A stretch of 64,000 bases of DNA from JASJBU01 sp963797085 (GTDB lineage: Bacteria > Pseudomonadota > Gammaproteobacteria > Chromatiales > Chromatiaceae), in assembly GCA_963797085.1 (NCBI GenBank), contig CAWCOA010000021.1, forward strand, positions 15,947-79,946. The letters run 5' to 3'. The position numbers and the translations under genes are program-made. Below are positions 27,112-36,405 of the stretch, one piece after another. The notes beneath the pieces are model-generated. The model made no database searches. It was given only the letters and a program-made list of their open reading frames with translations, and was not told the DNA's origin. Every line of letters begins with the position of its first letter. Positions within the stretch are counted from its first letter, which is position 1.

Positions 27112-27786
27112 CTAGATCTGCCGCAACGTCACTGCGCCGTAAAGGACTATGCTGATACCCATCATTTCGAGAAATTCCTCTAATGCAACCTCCAACGTAT
27201 AGAGATGACTGATGGAAGAACCTTCCCCGAGTAATTGATAGCCAATGACCTCCAAGCCTACAACACCTACCATGAAGATCACGATTCCAGATGCCATTAT
27301 GGTGGTTTCTCGCCTGCTTTCCTTCCACATTTTCAGGAATTGCTTGTACGTCAACAGGAAAAAAACCAGGCCTGCAAAAAGATACGGGGCAACCCAGATC
27401 CCGTGATCTCCCTTGAAGCGTGGTATCCATTCGATATGTACGAGCGAATAGGTAATTCTCTCATGGATAGAAAAAGCTTCATCAAAGGCTAAGAAAATAA
27501 AGGCTGTGCCTAGTGCAGTCAGAAAGAGTGGTGAGTAGAAACGTGTTTGCCTCGACTGGTATGCAATTGACAAGAATACCAGGCCGACGAGAAAGAGTTG
27601 CGCTGAAGAAAACAGGGCCGGGATATTTTTTTCGCTATCCAAGTTGAACAGCCTGTGGATAAACAAACCTTGCTTATCGAGTAACTCGTAAGTCAGAAAC
27701 ACCGCTACCATGCATATTTCAACGATGATTACAGCAACAAGAAATATTCGTGCTGATCGTTCAGAAACAATAAATCGAGTTTCCAT
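27112..27786 (-). CDS. Polytopic membrane protein of unknown function
   Basis: 224 residues with about six hydrophobic segments (IFLVAVIIVEICMVAVFLTY, ALFSSAQLFLVGLVFLSIAY, LTALGTAFIFLAFDEAF, APYLFAGLVFFLLTY, TIMASGIVIFMVGVVGLEVI). The acidic/His cluster FDEAFSIHERI in the middle is conspicuous for a membrane protein. No family recognised. Single gene. Confidence 0.65.
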   Translation of the reverse strand: METRFIVSERSARIFLVAVIIVEICMVAVFLTYELLDKQGLFIHRLFNLDSEKNIPALFSSAQLFLVGLVFLSIAYQSRQTRFYSPLFLTALGTAFIFLAFDEAFSIHERITYSLVHIEWIPRFKGDHGIWVAPYLFAGLVFFLLTYKQFLKMWKESRRETTIMASGIVIFMVGVVGLEVIGYQLLGEGSSISHLYTLEVALEEFLEMMGISIVLYGAVTLRQI

Positions 27787-28146
27787 AGTTTCACATCCGT
27801 ACTTTGGTCAATACCCCATTCGGCGACTTGCCAGTATGATGCTTATTAAACGTTTCTCAGTGCAAAGTGCTCATGGCCTTTTAGACAGTAGGTAATGTTC
27901 GTAGCAAAATACAATAGATAAATAGAATTAGCTGGCGCTCACTCAAGATCGACACTTGATACGCCTATACCTGCAGTAAAAGCTTGAGATGAAAATGAGC
28001 AAAACCTGAACTATGTCATATGCCCTCTAAAGTAATAGAATCATTCTTTAACTGAAATCAAAGTGACGCAATAGATAATTAGTATTACTTCCACTCTTAA
28101 TTACCCTGAGCTTTTCATAGCTTTTTTTGCGAACGTTTAGTCTGTA
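27787..28146. other. AT-rich intergenic stretch without a recognised feature
   Basis: No gene or strong hairpin found. It lies between the divergent-facing upstream region of the membrane protein and the 3' end of dnaE. Confidence 0.6.
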
Positions 28147-31100
28147 TCACGCCCGGGGCTGAGCCGCGCCTCCCCGGCCGTATATCACCCTAACGTTTTC
28201 ATTTCCCAGTAAATGTTCCAGGCGACGCAACAGTTCATCCGTGGGATTGACCATCCACTCTCTACCGAACTGCAACTCTCCTTCCGCCTGCTGGCTTTGA
28301 TAGTGCAGCCTGATGCCGGTTGTCCCGCCTTTGAATGGAGACAGGATCTGCAATAATTCCTGGCGGAATCCGCAGACACTGGAGCCATTCAATTTCACCT
28401 TCAAACCCAACTGTCCGGCATAGTGTCCCCTGGCCTGCTCAAAGGTGAGCAGGTTGTCGGCACGGATACTCAGGCCGCCGCGGAATTCATCGTAATTGAG
28501 ACTGCCTGAGACCACCAGAATCTTATCCGCCGTCAGCAGATCGCGGTGATTCTCATAAGTCTCGCTGAAGAGGGTGGCCTCGATGCGGCCGCTACGGTCA
28601 TCCAGCAGGATCGTCCCCATTCGCCCCCGTTGAGTCTGGCGATGAGTGGCGCTGACCACCAATCCCGCGACCACCACTGGAACTCCACGCCGGCTCTGCC
28701 CCCCGTAGGTGCCCTTGGAGTGCTGGCCATTCCCCGGAGTGGAATCCAGCGACAGCTCGCCAATCCGGCTGCAGCCAATCTGTCGCAATTCCTCTTCGTA
28801 ACGGTCGATGGGATGTCCAGTGAGATAGAGCCCCAGGGTCTCCTTCTCCCCTTGCAGTCGTTGCTCGTCCTCCCACTCTTCCACATCGTCCGGAACCACT
28901 TGGGAATGACTGCTTGCCGCGGGTTGGGGATCGCTCATGCCGAACAGGTCGTTCTGGCCGACCGTCTGCATTTGGAAATGCTGCTCCGCCATCTTCAGGG
29001 CCAGGGGCAGTTGCAACATCAATGTAGCGCGATTGGCCCCCATGCCATCCAGGGCGCCGGCGCGGATCAGCGACTCCAGCACCCGACGGTTGACCTTTTT
29101 CATGTCGATGCGACGGCAGAACTCGAACAGGTCCGCAAAGGCTCCGTTGGCATCCCGTTCCGCCACCATCGTCTCGATCGCCGCCTCACCCACGCCTTTG
29201 ATGGCGCCCAGGCCGTAGATCACGGTCTTGTCGTCCGCGATGGTGAATTTGTATTGGGAGAGATTGACCTGGGGCGGCTCCACTTTGAGCTTCATACGCC
29301 GGCACTCCTCGATCAGCGGCACCACCTTATCGGTGTTGTCCATGTCCGCTGAGCAGACCGCCGCCATGAAGGCCGCCGGATAGTGGGCCTTGAGCCAGGA
29401 TGTCTGATAGGAGACCAGTGCATAAGCGGCGGAGTGGGACTTGTTGAAGCCGTAACCGGCAAACTTCTCCACCAGATCGAAGATCTTCATTGCCAGCTCG
29501 GGATCGATGTTGTTCTGCTCCGATCCCTCCTTGAAGACCGCCCGTTGCTTGGCCATCTCCTCCGCTTTCTTCTTGCCCATGGCGCGGCGCAACAGATCGG
29601 CGCCGCCCAGGGAGTAGCCGGCCATCACCTGGGCGATCTGCATGACCTGCTCCTGGTAGAGGATGACGCCGTAGGTGGGTTCGAGGATCGATTTCAAGCA
29701 TTCATGCTGATAGTGGACATCCGGATAGGAGATCGCCTCCCGGCCGTGTTTGCGGTTGATAAAGTTATCCACCATGCCCGACTGCAGCGGACCGGGCCGA
29801 TACAGGGCCACCAGCGCGGTGATATCGTCGAAGCTGTCGGGCTGCAGCTTTTTTATCAACTCCTTCATGCCACGGGATTCAAGCTGGAACACCGCAGTGG
29901 TCTCACAAGCCTTGAGAAGCTTGAAGGCCGCCTCGTCATCCATCGGGATGGCGTTGATATCCACCGGTTCCAGGCCCTGCTTGGCGCGCCCGGCGTTCAC
30001 CGTCTTCAAGGCCCAGTCGACGATGGTCAGGGTGCGCAGGCCGAGAAAGTCGAATTTCACCAGGCCGACCTTCTCTACGTCGTCCTTGTCGAACTGGGTG
30101 ACCAGATTGCCGCCTCCCTCTTCGCAATAGAGCGGCGAGAAATCGGTGAGCAGGCCCGGGGAGATCACCACGCCGCCGGCATGCTTACCGGCGTTGCGGG
30201 TGCAGCCCTCGAGCTTCTTCGCCATCTCGATGAGGTCACGCACATCTTCATCGGTGTCGAAGGCCTGCTTCAGATCCTCGCTCTCCTCCAGGGCCTTCTT
30301 CAGGGTCATACCGATCTCGAAGGGCACCATCTTGGCTACCCGATCGGTGAAGCCGTAGGGGTGGCCCAGCACCCGTCCCACATCACGCACCACCGCCTTG
30401 GCCGCCATCGAGCCATAGGTGATGATCTGCGAAACCGAATCGCGGCCGTAGGTCTGCGCCACGTAGTCGATCACCAGGTCCCGCTTGTCCATGCAGAAAT
30501 CGACATCGAAATCGGGCATGGAGACCCGCTCCGGATTGAGGAAACGCTCAAACAGCAGTTCCAGATCGATCGGGTCCAAATCGGTGATCTTCAGCGCATA
30601 GGCCACCAGAGAACCGGCTCCGGAACCACGACCAGGCCCCACCGGGATGTCATTGTCCTTGGCCCACTGGATGAAGTCGGCGACGATCAGGAAGTAGCCG
30701 GGAAAGCCCATGCCGTTGATCACATCCAGCTCGATCTGCAGACGCTCGTCATAAACCTTGCGCTGCTCTGCGAAGTCCGGTGAGTGCACGTCCACCGCTC
30801 CTGGGCCTCCATGCCCTCGCGGTACTTGGACATCCTGTCCGGCGAAAATCCGTTCCAGCCGCCACTCCAGCCCCTTGCGCGACTCCTCGGCGAAGTACTC
30901 ATCGACGGTCATCCCCGCCGGGATCGGGAAGTCGGGTAGATAGTTCTTGCCCAGGGTCAATTCGAGATTACAGCGTTTGGCGATCTCGACGCTGTTTTCC
31001 AATGCCTCCGGGATATCGGCGAACAGCTCCTGCATCTCCGCCGGGGTGCGCAGATACTGCTGCTCAGAAAAGTTGCGCGGGCGACGGGGGTCGTCCAGGG

Positions 31101-31767
31101 TGCGTCCTTCATGGATGCAGACCCGCACCTCATGGGCCTCGAAATCCTCACCACTGATGAAATGGACATCATTGGTGGCCACCACCGGCACCCCGTGAGC
31201 CGCTGCCAAATCCACGCTGGCATGCAGACAGTCTTCCTCCTCCGGACGGCCGGTGCGATTCAGCTCCAGGTAGAAACGGTCATCGAACAGCGCCAGCCAA
31301 CCAGCCAGTAGCCGCTCCGCTTCCGCCTGATGGCCCGCCAGCAGCGCCCGCCCCAGATCTCCGTGACGTCCGGCGGAGAGGGCGATGAGGCCATCCACAT
31401 TGCCCTTCAGCCACTCCCGCTCCAGCATCGGTCGACCCAGATGCTGCCCTTCCCGATAACTGCGGGAGACCAGCCGGGTCAGGTTCTTGTAGCCGGCGTT
31501 GTTCTGCACCAGTAATACCAGGCGGAAAGGGTTGTTCACATCCTCCGGGTTGCGCAGCCAGGCATCCACTCCGGCAATGGGTTTGACCCCTGCTGCCTGA
31601 GCGGCCTGATAGAACTTCACCAAGGCAAATAGATTGGACTGGTCGGTCACCGCCAACGCCGGCATGCCCATCTCAACCGCCTGGGCAACCACCGGCTTGA
31701 TCCGCACGATCCCATCAACCAGAGAGTATTCGGAGTGGACACGCAGGTGAACAAAGGAAGGATTCAT
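28147..31767 (-). CDS. dnaE: DNA polymerase III alpha subunit
   Basis: 1206 residues, replicative polymerase. The PHP domain starts MNPSFVHLRVHSEYSLVDG. The palm domain has PGRGSGAGSLVAYAL and the catalytic aspartates in PDFDVDFCM near residue 420. The fingers region has GLVKFDFLGLRTLTI. The OB-fold follows LSYDEFRGG-like strands near the C-terminus. Intact throughout 3.6 kb, which argues against uniform sequence error. It is downstream of rnhB in the standard gammaproteobacterial lipid A cluster. Confidence 0.98.
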   Translation of the reverse strand: MNPSFVHLRVHSEYSLVDGIVRIKPVVAQAVEMGMPALAVTDQSNLFALVKFYQAAQAAGVKPIAGVDAWLRNPEDVNNPFRLVLLVQNNAGYKNLTRLVSRSYREGQHLGRPMLEREWLKGNVDGLIALSAGRHGDLGRALLAGHQAEAERLLAGWLALFDDRFYLELNRTGRPEEEDCLHASVDLAAAHGVPVVATNDVHFISGEDFEAHEVRVCIHEGRTLDDPRRPRNFSEQQYLRTPAEMQELFADIPEALENSVEIAKRCNLELTLGKNYLPDFPIPAGMTVDEYFAEESRKGLEWRLERIFAGQDVQVPRGHGGPGAVDVHSPDFAEQRKVYDERLQIELDVINGMGFPGYFLIVADFIQWAKDNDIPVGPGRGSGAGSLVAYALKITDLDPIDLELLFERFLNPERVSMPDFDVDFCMDKRDLVIDYVAQTYGRDSVSQIITYGSMAAKAVVRDVGRVLGHPYGFTDRVAKMVPFEIGMTLKKALEESEDLKQAFDTDEDVRDLIEMAKKLEGCTRNAGKHAGGVVISPGLLTDFSPLYCEEGGGNLVTQFDKDDVEKVGLVKFDFLGLRTLTIVDWALKTVNAGRAKQGLEPVDINAIPMDDEAAFKLLKACETTAVFQLESRGMKELIKKLQPDSFDDITALVALYRPGPLQSGMVDNFINRKHGREAISYPDVHYQHECLKSILEPTYGVILYQEQVMQIAQVMAGYSLGGADLLRRAMGKKKAEEMAKQRAVFKEGSEQNNIDPELAMKIFDLVEKFAGYGFNKSHSAAYALVSYQTSWLKAHYPAAFMAAVCSADMDNTDKVVPLIEECRRMKLKVEPPQVNLSQYKFTIADDKTVIYGLGAIKGVGEAAIETMVAERDANGAFADLFEFCRRIDMKKVNRRVLESLIRAGALDGMGANRATLMLQLPLALKMAEQHFQMQTVGQNDLFGMSDPQPAASSHSQVVPDDVEEWEDEQRLQGEKETLGLYLTGHPIDRYEEELRQIGCSRIGELSLDSTPGNGQHSKGTYGGQSRRGVPVVVAGLVVSATHRQTQRGRMGTILLDDRSGRIEATLFSETYENHRDLLTADKILVVSGSLNYDEFRGGLSIRADNLLTFEQARGHYAGQLGLKVKLNGSSVCGFRQELLQILSPFKGGTTGIRLHYQSQQAEGELQFGREWMVNPTDELLRRLEHLLGNENVRVIYGRGGAAQPRA

Positions 31768-31828
31768 GGAATATAATTCTACCGCGAAACAGGCTCAGAC
31801 CATGAGCCTCTCAACACAAAACATTCAC

Positions 31829-32407
31829 TCAATCGATGCCCAGGAGGCGTTTCACCGGACCGAAGGAACGACGATGGATCGGGGTGACGCCGAAGGTCTG
31901 CAGCGCCTCGATATGGACTTTCGTGGGATAGCCCTTGTGCTTAGCCAAGCCATAACCCGGATGTACCTCATCCAACTCCACCATCTCCCGATCCCGCGCC
32001 ACCTTGGCGATGATGGAAGCCGCGCTGATTGCTGCAACGGTGCTGTCTCCTCCGACAATTGCCTCCGCCGCGCAGGGCAGCCGCGGCAGCCGATTACCAT
32101 CCACCAGGGCCCGATGTGGGACCAGAGACAGTGCCTCCACCGCCCGCTGCATCGCCAGCAGGCTCGCCTGCAGGATGTTGATCCGGTCGATCTCCTCCAC
32201 CTCCGCCCGCCCCAGGGACCAGGCAAGCGCCTGCTCGCGGATCTGCCCGGCCAACTGCTGGCGTTTTTTCTCACTGAGTTTCTTCGAATCCGCCAGCCCT
32301 TCGATGGGCCTGGCCGGATCGAGGATAACCGCCGCAGCCACCACCGGCCCTGCCAGAGGCCCTCTTCCCACCTCGTCGACTCCGGCAATAAGCATTTCTG
32401 ATTCCAT
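31829..32407 (-). CDS. rnhB: Ribonuclease HII
   Basis: 192 residues. Removes RNA from RNA-DNA hybrids and misincorporated ribonucleotides. IAGVDEVGRGPLAGPVVAAA carries the first catalytic Asp-Glu pair (D11, E12); the second Asp lies in RALVDGN and the last in KVARDREM. SAASIIAKVARD and KHKGYPTKVH are typical. The ATG at 32407 follows a GGGGGAG ribosome site, 14 bp after lpxB. Confidence 0.97.
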   Translation of the reverse strand: MESEMLIAGVDEVGRGPLAGPVVAAAVILDPARPIEGLADSKKLSEKKRQQLAGQIREQALAWSLGRAEVEEIDRINILQASLLAMQRAVEALSLVPHRALVDGNRLPRLPCAAEAIVGGDSTVAAISAASIIAKVARDREMVELDEVHPGYGLAKHKGYPTKVHIEALQTFGVTPIHRRSFGPVKRLLGID

Positions 32408-32420
32408 TTGCTCCCCCGGG

Positions 32421-33579
32421 TTAATTTATAGATTGTTGATCGATCACTTCGAGTACCGCATCCGCCGCCCGCTCTGCCGCATTGCAACGCAGCGCCTGAT
32501 GGATCTTCAGATAGGCGGCGGCGATCTCGCTCGCGTCGCTGCGGCGATGCCAATAGATCGAGCAATGCCGGGCCGAGTTTTTCCGGCCGGCACTCGTGCT
32601 GGAGATATTCCGGAGCCATGGGCTCATCAGCCAACAGATTGGCCATTGCCACATGGGGGACCTTGAGCAGGTTGAAACCCCGGATCAAGCCGTAGGTGAG
32701 AGTCGATACCCGATAGGCGACCACCATGGGACGTTTGTGCAATAAACACTCAAGCGTGGCGGTGCCGGAAGCGACCAGCACCACTTCGGCGGCCTGGATG
32801 GCCTGCCGAGGCTGTTGGTCGAGCAGGGTGATAGGCAGGTCCGGAGCCTGTTCCGCAAGGCGTTCTTCGAAATACTGCCGCACCTGGCCGTTCACCAACG
32901 GCGCGACGAACTGCAGTTCCGGTCGCCGTTGCAGACACCATTGGGCGGTGGCCAGAAAATCGTTGGTCAGACGACTCACCTCGCTCATGCGGCTGCCGGG
33001 CAGGATGGCAATGGCCGGTCGTTGCGGGTCCATGCCCAGCTGGCGGCGCTGTTCCTCGGCTGCCAGGGGCTCAAGGGGAACTTCATCGGCCATGGGATGG
33101 CCGACATAGGTGGCGTTAACCTGGTAACGGCGTAGAAAATCCACCTCGAAGTCAAAGATGCAGAGCATCAGATCGACCGCATCCTTGAATTTTTTTGCCC
33201 GCTCAGGACGCCAAGCCCAGACCGTGGGACTGACAAAGTGAGCGGTCTTGATCCCGGCGGCCTTGAGCCGGGTCTCCAGCTGCAGATTGAAATCCGGGGC
33301 ATCGACACCGATGAACAGCTCGGGAGGATTATCCCGGAAGTGGCGCAACAGCCGCCTGCGCACTCCCAGCAGGTGTGGCAGGTGCTTCAGCACCTCGGTC
33401 AGGCCCATCACCGGGTCCATCTTTTCCAGACTATTGCAACCCTCCGCCTCCATCAGCGGGCCGGTCATGCCGGTAAAACACAGGTCGGGGCGTTTTCTTT
33501 TGAGGGCTTGGATGAGTGCGGCGGCCAGCTGGTCGCCGGAGACCTCGTTGACCGCGATGCCGATCAGCGGTGGGCTCAA
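32421..33579 (-). pseudogene. lpxB: Lipid-A-disaccharide synthase, 3' end frameshifted
   Basis: Joins lipid X and UDP-2,3-diacylglucosamine to make the lipid A disaccharide. The frame starts MSPPLIGIAVNEVSGD (normally AGEASGD), with GVDAPDFNLQLE, PTVWAWRPERAKKFK, GHPMADEVPLEP, and LPGSRMSEV, and keeps family sequence to ALLDLLASPQRR. It then leaves frame near 32530-32545, and the true tail EIAAAYLKIHQALRCNAAER runs one frame over to the stop at 32421. One surplus base in the GC-rich palindromic sequence explains it. Because LpxB is usually essential, an assembly error is the likeliest cause. The start overlaps the lpxA stop (ATGA). Confidence 0.88.
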
Positions 33580-34370
33580 CGGAGGATGCCGCGTCCCGGT
33601 TTAGCGAGAAAATCGACCAGTATTTGCAGCTCCGGGGTTTCCTGCTGCATCTCTCGAATGGCTTCAATGGCCGCTTCCAACCGCTGATGCGACATGTAGA
33701 GCTGCTTATAGGCGCGTTTGATCTGCAGGATGGCCTCGGCGCTGAAATCTCTACGCTTCAGGCCTTCACTGTTGATGCCATGGGGCTTGGCGGGCTGACC
33801 GGAAACCATCATGTAGGGTGGGACATTCTTACCGATGGCGGAGCCCATGCCGCAAAAGCTGTGGGCGCCGATCCGGCAGAACTGGTGCACGATGGTAAAG
33901 CCGCCCAAGATGGCGTGATCATCGATGGTCACATGACCACCCAGGGAAGCGGCATTGGCCAGGATGATGTGATCACCCAGCAGGCAATCGTGGGCCATGT
34001 GGGTGTATGCCATAAGCAGATTATCGTGCCCGATGCGTGTCACTCCACGATCATTAGCGGTGCCGCGGTTGATGGTGACAAACTCACGGATTACGTTGTT
34101 GTCGCCAATCTCCAGGCGCGTCTTCTCACCGGCATATTTCTTATCCTGTGGATCTTCGCCGACCGAAGCAAACTGAAAGATTTTATTTTTTTCGCCAATC
34201 CTGGTCTGACCTCTGATCACTACATGAGGTCCGATGCTGGTGCCCTTGCCGATCTGCACATCCGCACCGATCACTGAAAAAGGGCCTACCGTTACACTCT
34301 CGTCCAGCTCCGCCGCAGGATCGATGACAGCACGTGGATCAATCAGCTCCCTATCTCCCTGGCAGTACAC
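33576..34370 (-). CDS. lpxA: UDP-N-acetylglucosamine acyltransferase
   Basis: First step of lipid A synthesis. Left-handed beta-helix of hexapeptide repeats (VTVGPFSVIGADVQIGKGTS). The catalytic His lies in THMAHDCLLGDH. The frame can start at ATG 34370, overlapping fabZ by 28 bp. The family start (MIDPRAVIDP) would be the CTG at 34346, just after an AGGGAG ribosome site and overlapping the fabZ stop, so the real start may be non-ATG. Confidence 0.95.
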   Translation of the reverse strand: MYCQGDRELIDPRAVIDPAAELDESVTVGPFSVIGADVQIGKGTSIGPHVVIRGQTRIGEKNKIFQFASVGEDPQDKKYAGEKTRLEIGDNNVIREFVTINRGTANDRGVTRIGHDNLLMAYTHMAHDCLLGDHIILANAASLGGHVTIDDHAILGGFTIVHQFCRIGAHSFCGMGSAIGKNVPPYMMVSGQPAKPHGINSEGLKRRDFSAEAILQIKRAYKQLYMSHQRLEAAIEAIREMQQETPELQILVDFLAKPGRGILR

Positions 34371-34792
34371 ATAATCTCTGCGGTGGCCACCGTCTTTCCA
34401 TCGACAGTGGCGGTTCCGGAAAAGAACCCAATGCCACGTTTCATCTTATTCTGTACGACTTCGATATACAGCTGGTCTCCCGGTTCGACCTGCCGCTTGA
34501 AGCGGGCCTTGTCGATACCGACAAATAGATAGATCGTGGTCTCGCCGACGGTCGATGGATCCGATTCCATCGCCAGCAGCCCGGTGGCCTGCGCCATCGC
34601 CTCGATGATCAGTACTCCCGGCATGACCGGTTGAATGGGAAAATGTCCATTGAAGAAGGGTTCGTTGTACGTGACGTTCTTCAACGCCAGTAGCCGCGTA
34701 TCTTTCTCAAACTCCACAACCCGATCAATCATCAGGAAGGGATAACGGTGCGGTAGTAAACTCAGCACCTTATTGATATCCATCACGATCAA
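34343..34792 (-). CDS. fabZ: 3-hydroxyacyl-ACP dehydratase FabZ
   Basis: Hot-dog fold dehydratase of fatty acid elongation. LLPHRYPFLMIDRV is followed by the catalytic motif GHFPIQPVMPGVLIIEAMAQ (His and Glu). The family-typical ATG is at 34783 (MDINKVLSLLPHRY), but the strong AGGAGG lies 5 nt before a TTG at 34792, which therefore may be the real start. It sits between lpxD and lpxA as in most gammaproteobacteria. Confidence 0.97.
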   Translation of the reverse strand: MIVMDINKVLSLLPHRYPFLMIDRVVEFEKDTRLLALKNVTYNEPFFNGHFPIQPVMPGVLIIEAMAQATGLLAMESDPSTVGETTIYLFVGIDKARFKRQVEPGDQLYIEVVQNKMKRGIGFFSGTATVDGKTVATAEIMCTAREIGS

Positions 34793-34822
34793 TCTACCCT
34801 CCTAATTTGAATCGTCAGATTA

Positions 34823-35857
34823 TTACTCAGCGCCAGACGCAGCAGCAACCAGCTTCTCTAATGCCTTCAGCTGTTTTGCCATTCCATCCAGTTGTCGAAT
34901 ACGGGCAACCGCTTTGCGCCAGTCTTTGTTCTCCATCGCCGGCAGGTTTCCACTGTAATAACCCGCATTCGGAAAAGAACGTGTGACCTGACTGGCTCCG
35001 GAAAAGTGCACATTATCACCGATCGTGAGGTGCCCAGCCAGCCCGGTGAGCCCCCCAATTGTGCAAAATCGGCCAATTTTTGTAGAACCGGCAATCGCGC
35101 AGGCGGCAGCCAGGGCTGTATGCTCGCCAATCTGAACGTTGTGTCCGATCTGGATCAGATTGTCCAGCTTGACCCCATTGCCCAAAACGGTATTTTCCAG
35201 CGCCCCCCTGTCAACCGTAGTATTCGCGCCTATTTCAACTTCATCGCCGACTATGACCCGTCCGATTTGCGGTACTTTTACCCAGCGTCCCGCATCATTA
35301 GCCAGGCCAAAGCCATCCGCACCAAGCACGGCGCCGGGGTGGATCAGGCACTTCGAGCCGAGCTGCGTCCCCTGGCACAGGGTAACCCTGGCGACTAGAC
35401 GGGTTGCTGAACCGATCACACAGTCATCTTCAACCACCGATCCTGGGCCGATGTAGGCGCCGGCGCCGATTCTGACCCGTTCGCCAATCACCGCACAGGG
35501 CCCAATCCAGGCTGTGGTATGCACATCGGCTGTAGGGGACAGTACCGCACTGGGATGACGACCAGCCGGCTGATCCAGCTGCGGGAGCAACTGGCTCGCC
35601 GCCTTTGCGTAGGTCAGGTAAGGATTGTCACTGATCAGTTTAGCGGTGTGGCAGTGAGCCGCATCTTCCGCAGCCAGGATAACCGCTGAGGCCTGAGTAT
35701 CGCTCAAAAATCGCCGGTATCTCGGGTTGCTGAGGAAACTGATTTCACCCCGGGCGGCATGCTCCAGGGTGCCGACGCCGGTTATCTCGATATCCGGGTC
35801 ACCTGAGAGGTCGGCGCCAACAGCACTGGCCAGATCTCCCAGTCGGCAAACCCGCAT
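34823..35857 (-). CDS. lpxD: UDP-3-O-acylglucosamine N-acyltransferase
   Basis: 344 residues. Adds the second 3-hydroxyacyl chain in lipid A synthesis. The N-terminal uridine-binding domain (LGDLASAVGADLSGDPDIEI, EISFLSNPRYRRFL) is followed by hexapeptide repeats (GPCAVIGERVRIGAGAYIGP) with the catalytic His in LIQIGHNVQIGEHTALAA. A C-terminal helix closes the protein. It is downstream of skp. Confidence 0.97.
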   Translation of the reverse strand: MRVCRLGDLASAVGADLSGDPDIEITGVGTLEHAARGEISFLSNPRYRRFLSDTQASAVILAAEDAAHCHTAKLISDNPYLTYAKAASQLLPQLDQPAGRHPSAVLSPTADVHTTAWIGPCAVIGERVRIGAGAYIGPGSVVEDDCVIGSATRLVARVTLCQGTQLGSKCLIHPGAVLGADGFGLANDAGRWVKVPQIGRVIVGDEVEIGANTTVDRGALENTVLGNGVKLDNLIQIGHNVQIGEHTALAAACAIAGSTKIGRFCTIGGLTGLAGHLTIGDNVHFSGASQVTRSFPNAGYYSGNLPAMENKDWRKAVARIRQLDGMAKQLKALEKLVAAASGAE

Positions 35858-35875
35858 ACTCGGACCCCGGCAGCG

Positions 35876-36388
35876 CTACTTTTTGAGCTTTTTCAGTTTA
35901 TCCAAAACCAGATCGGATATATCGATCTTCTTACTGAAATACACCACACCGTCCGAGACGATCAGATCAATGTTTTCCGATTTTCCAACCTCTTGGATAA
36001 CCTCGCGGATCTGGGCCCGCAGTTTCTTGAACTCTTCATTCTGGCGCAGATTGAGATCCTCACGGAACTCAGTCTGGGAATTTTTCAGCTTTCGCCGCCG
36101 GGACAGGATATCCCGTTCGAGCCGCTTCACTTCAGACTCACTCATCACGGTGCCATCACGCTGCAACTTCTCTTCCAGCTGCTTCAGCTGTTTCTGGCTC
36201 GAGAGCAGATCCTTCTCACGGCGGGAAAACTCGGTCTGCAGGCGATCTCTCGCCTTTTTGTACTGTTCAGACTCTTCGAAAACCTTGGTCGCATTGACAA
36301 ATCCAATCCGATAGGTTTCTGCCCAAGCCATCCCGGACAACAGGACAAGAATCAGCAATGACGCACCCAAAAAACCTTTTTTCTTCAC
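35876..36388 (-). CDS. skp: Periplasmic chaperone Skp/OmpH family
   Basis: About 170 residues: a signal peptide (GFLGASLLILVLLSGMAWAE) followed by a long charged coiled coil (ESEQYKKARDRLQTEFSRRE), which forms the tentacles that hold unfolded outer membrane proteins. The frame opens at ATG 36403, but the GTG at 36388 (VKKKGFLGAS) has GAGGAG 7 nt upstream and gives a normal signal peptide, so I take it as the start. Between bamA and lpxD as usual. Confidence 0.93.
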   Translation of the reverse strand: MKKKGFLGASLLILVLLSGMAWAETYRIGFVNATKVFEESEQYKKARDRLQTEFSRREKDLLSSQKQLKQLEEKLQRDGTVMSESEVKRLERDILSRRRKLKNSQTEFREDLNLRQNEEFKKLRAQIREVIQEVGKSENIDLIVSDGVVYFSKKIDISDLVLDKLKKLKK

Positions 36389-36405
36389 AAAATCGCTCCT
36401 CATTA

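Noticed and set aside
29383..30783. 466-codon plus-strand ORF inside dnaE
   Set aside because: Antisense shadow of dnaE; no domain or ribosome site supports it.
31852..32420. The extension of the lpxB frame across rnhB
   Set aside because: After about 32540 the frame reads low-complexity Arg-rich sequence, while the real LpxB tail and RnhB are both clear in other frames.
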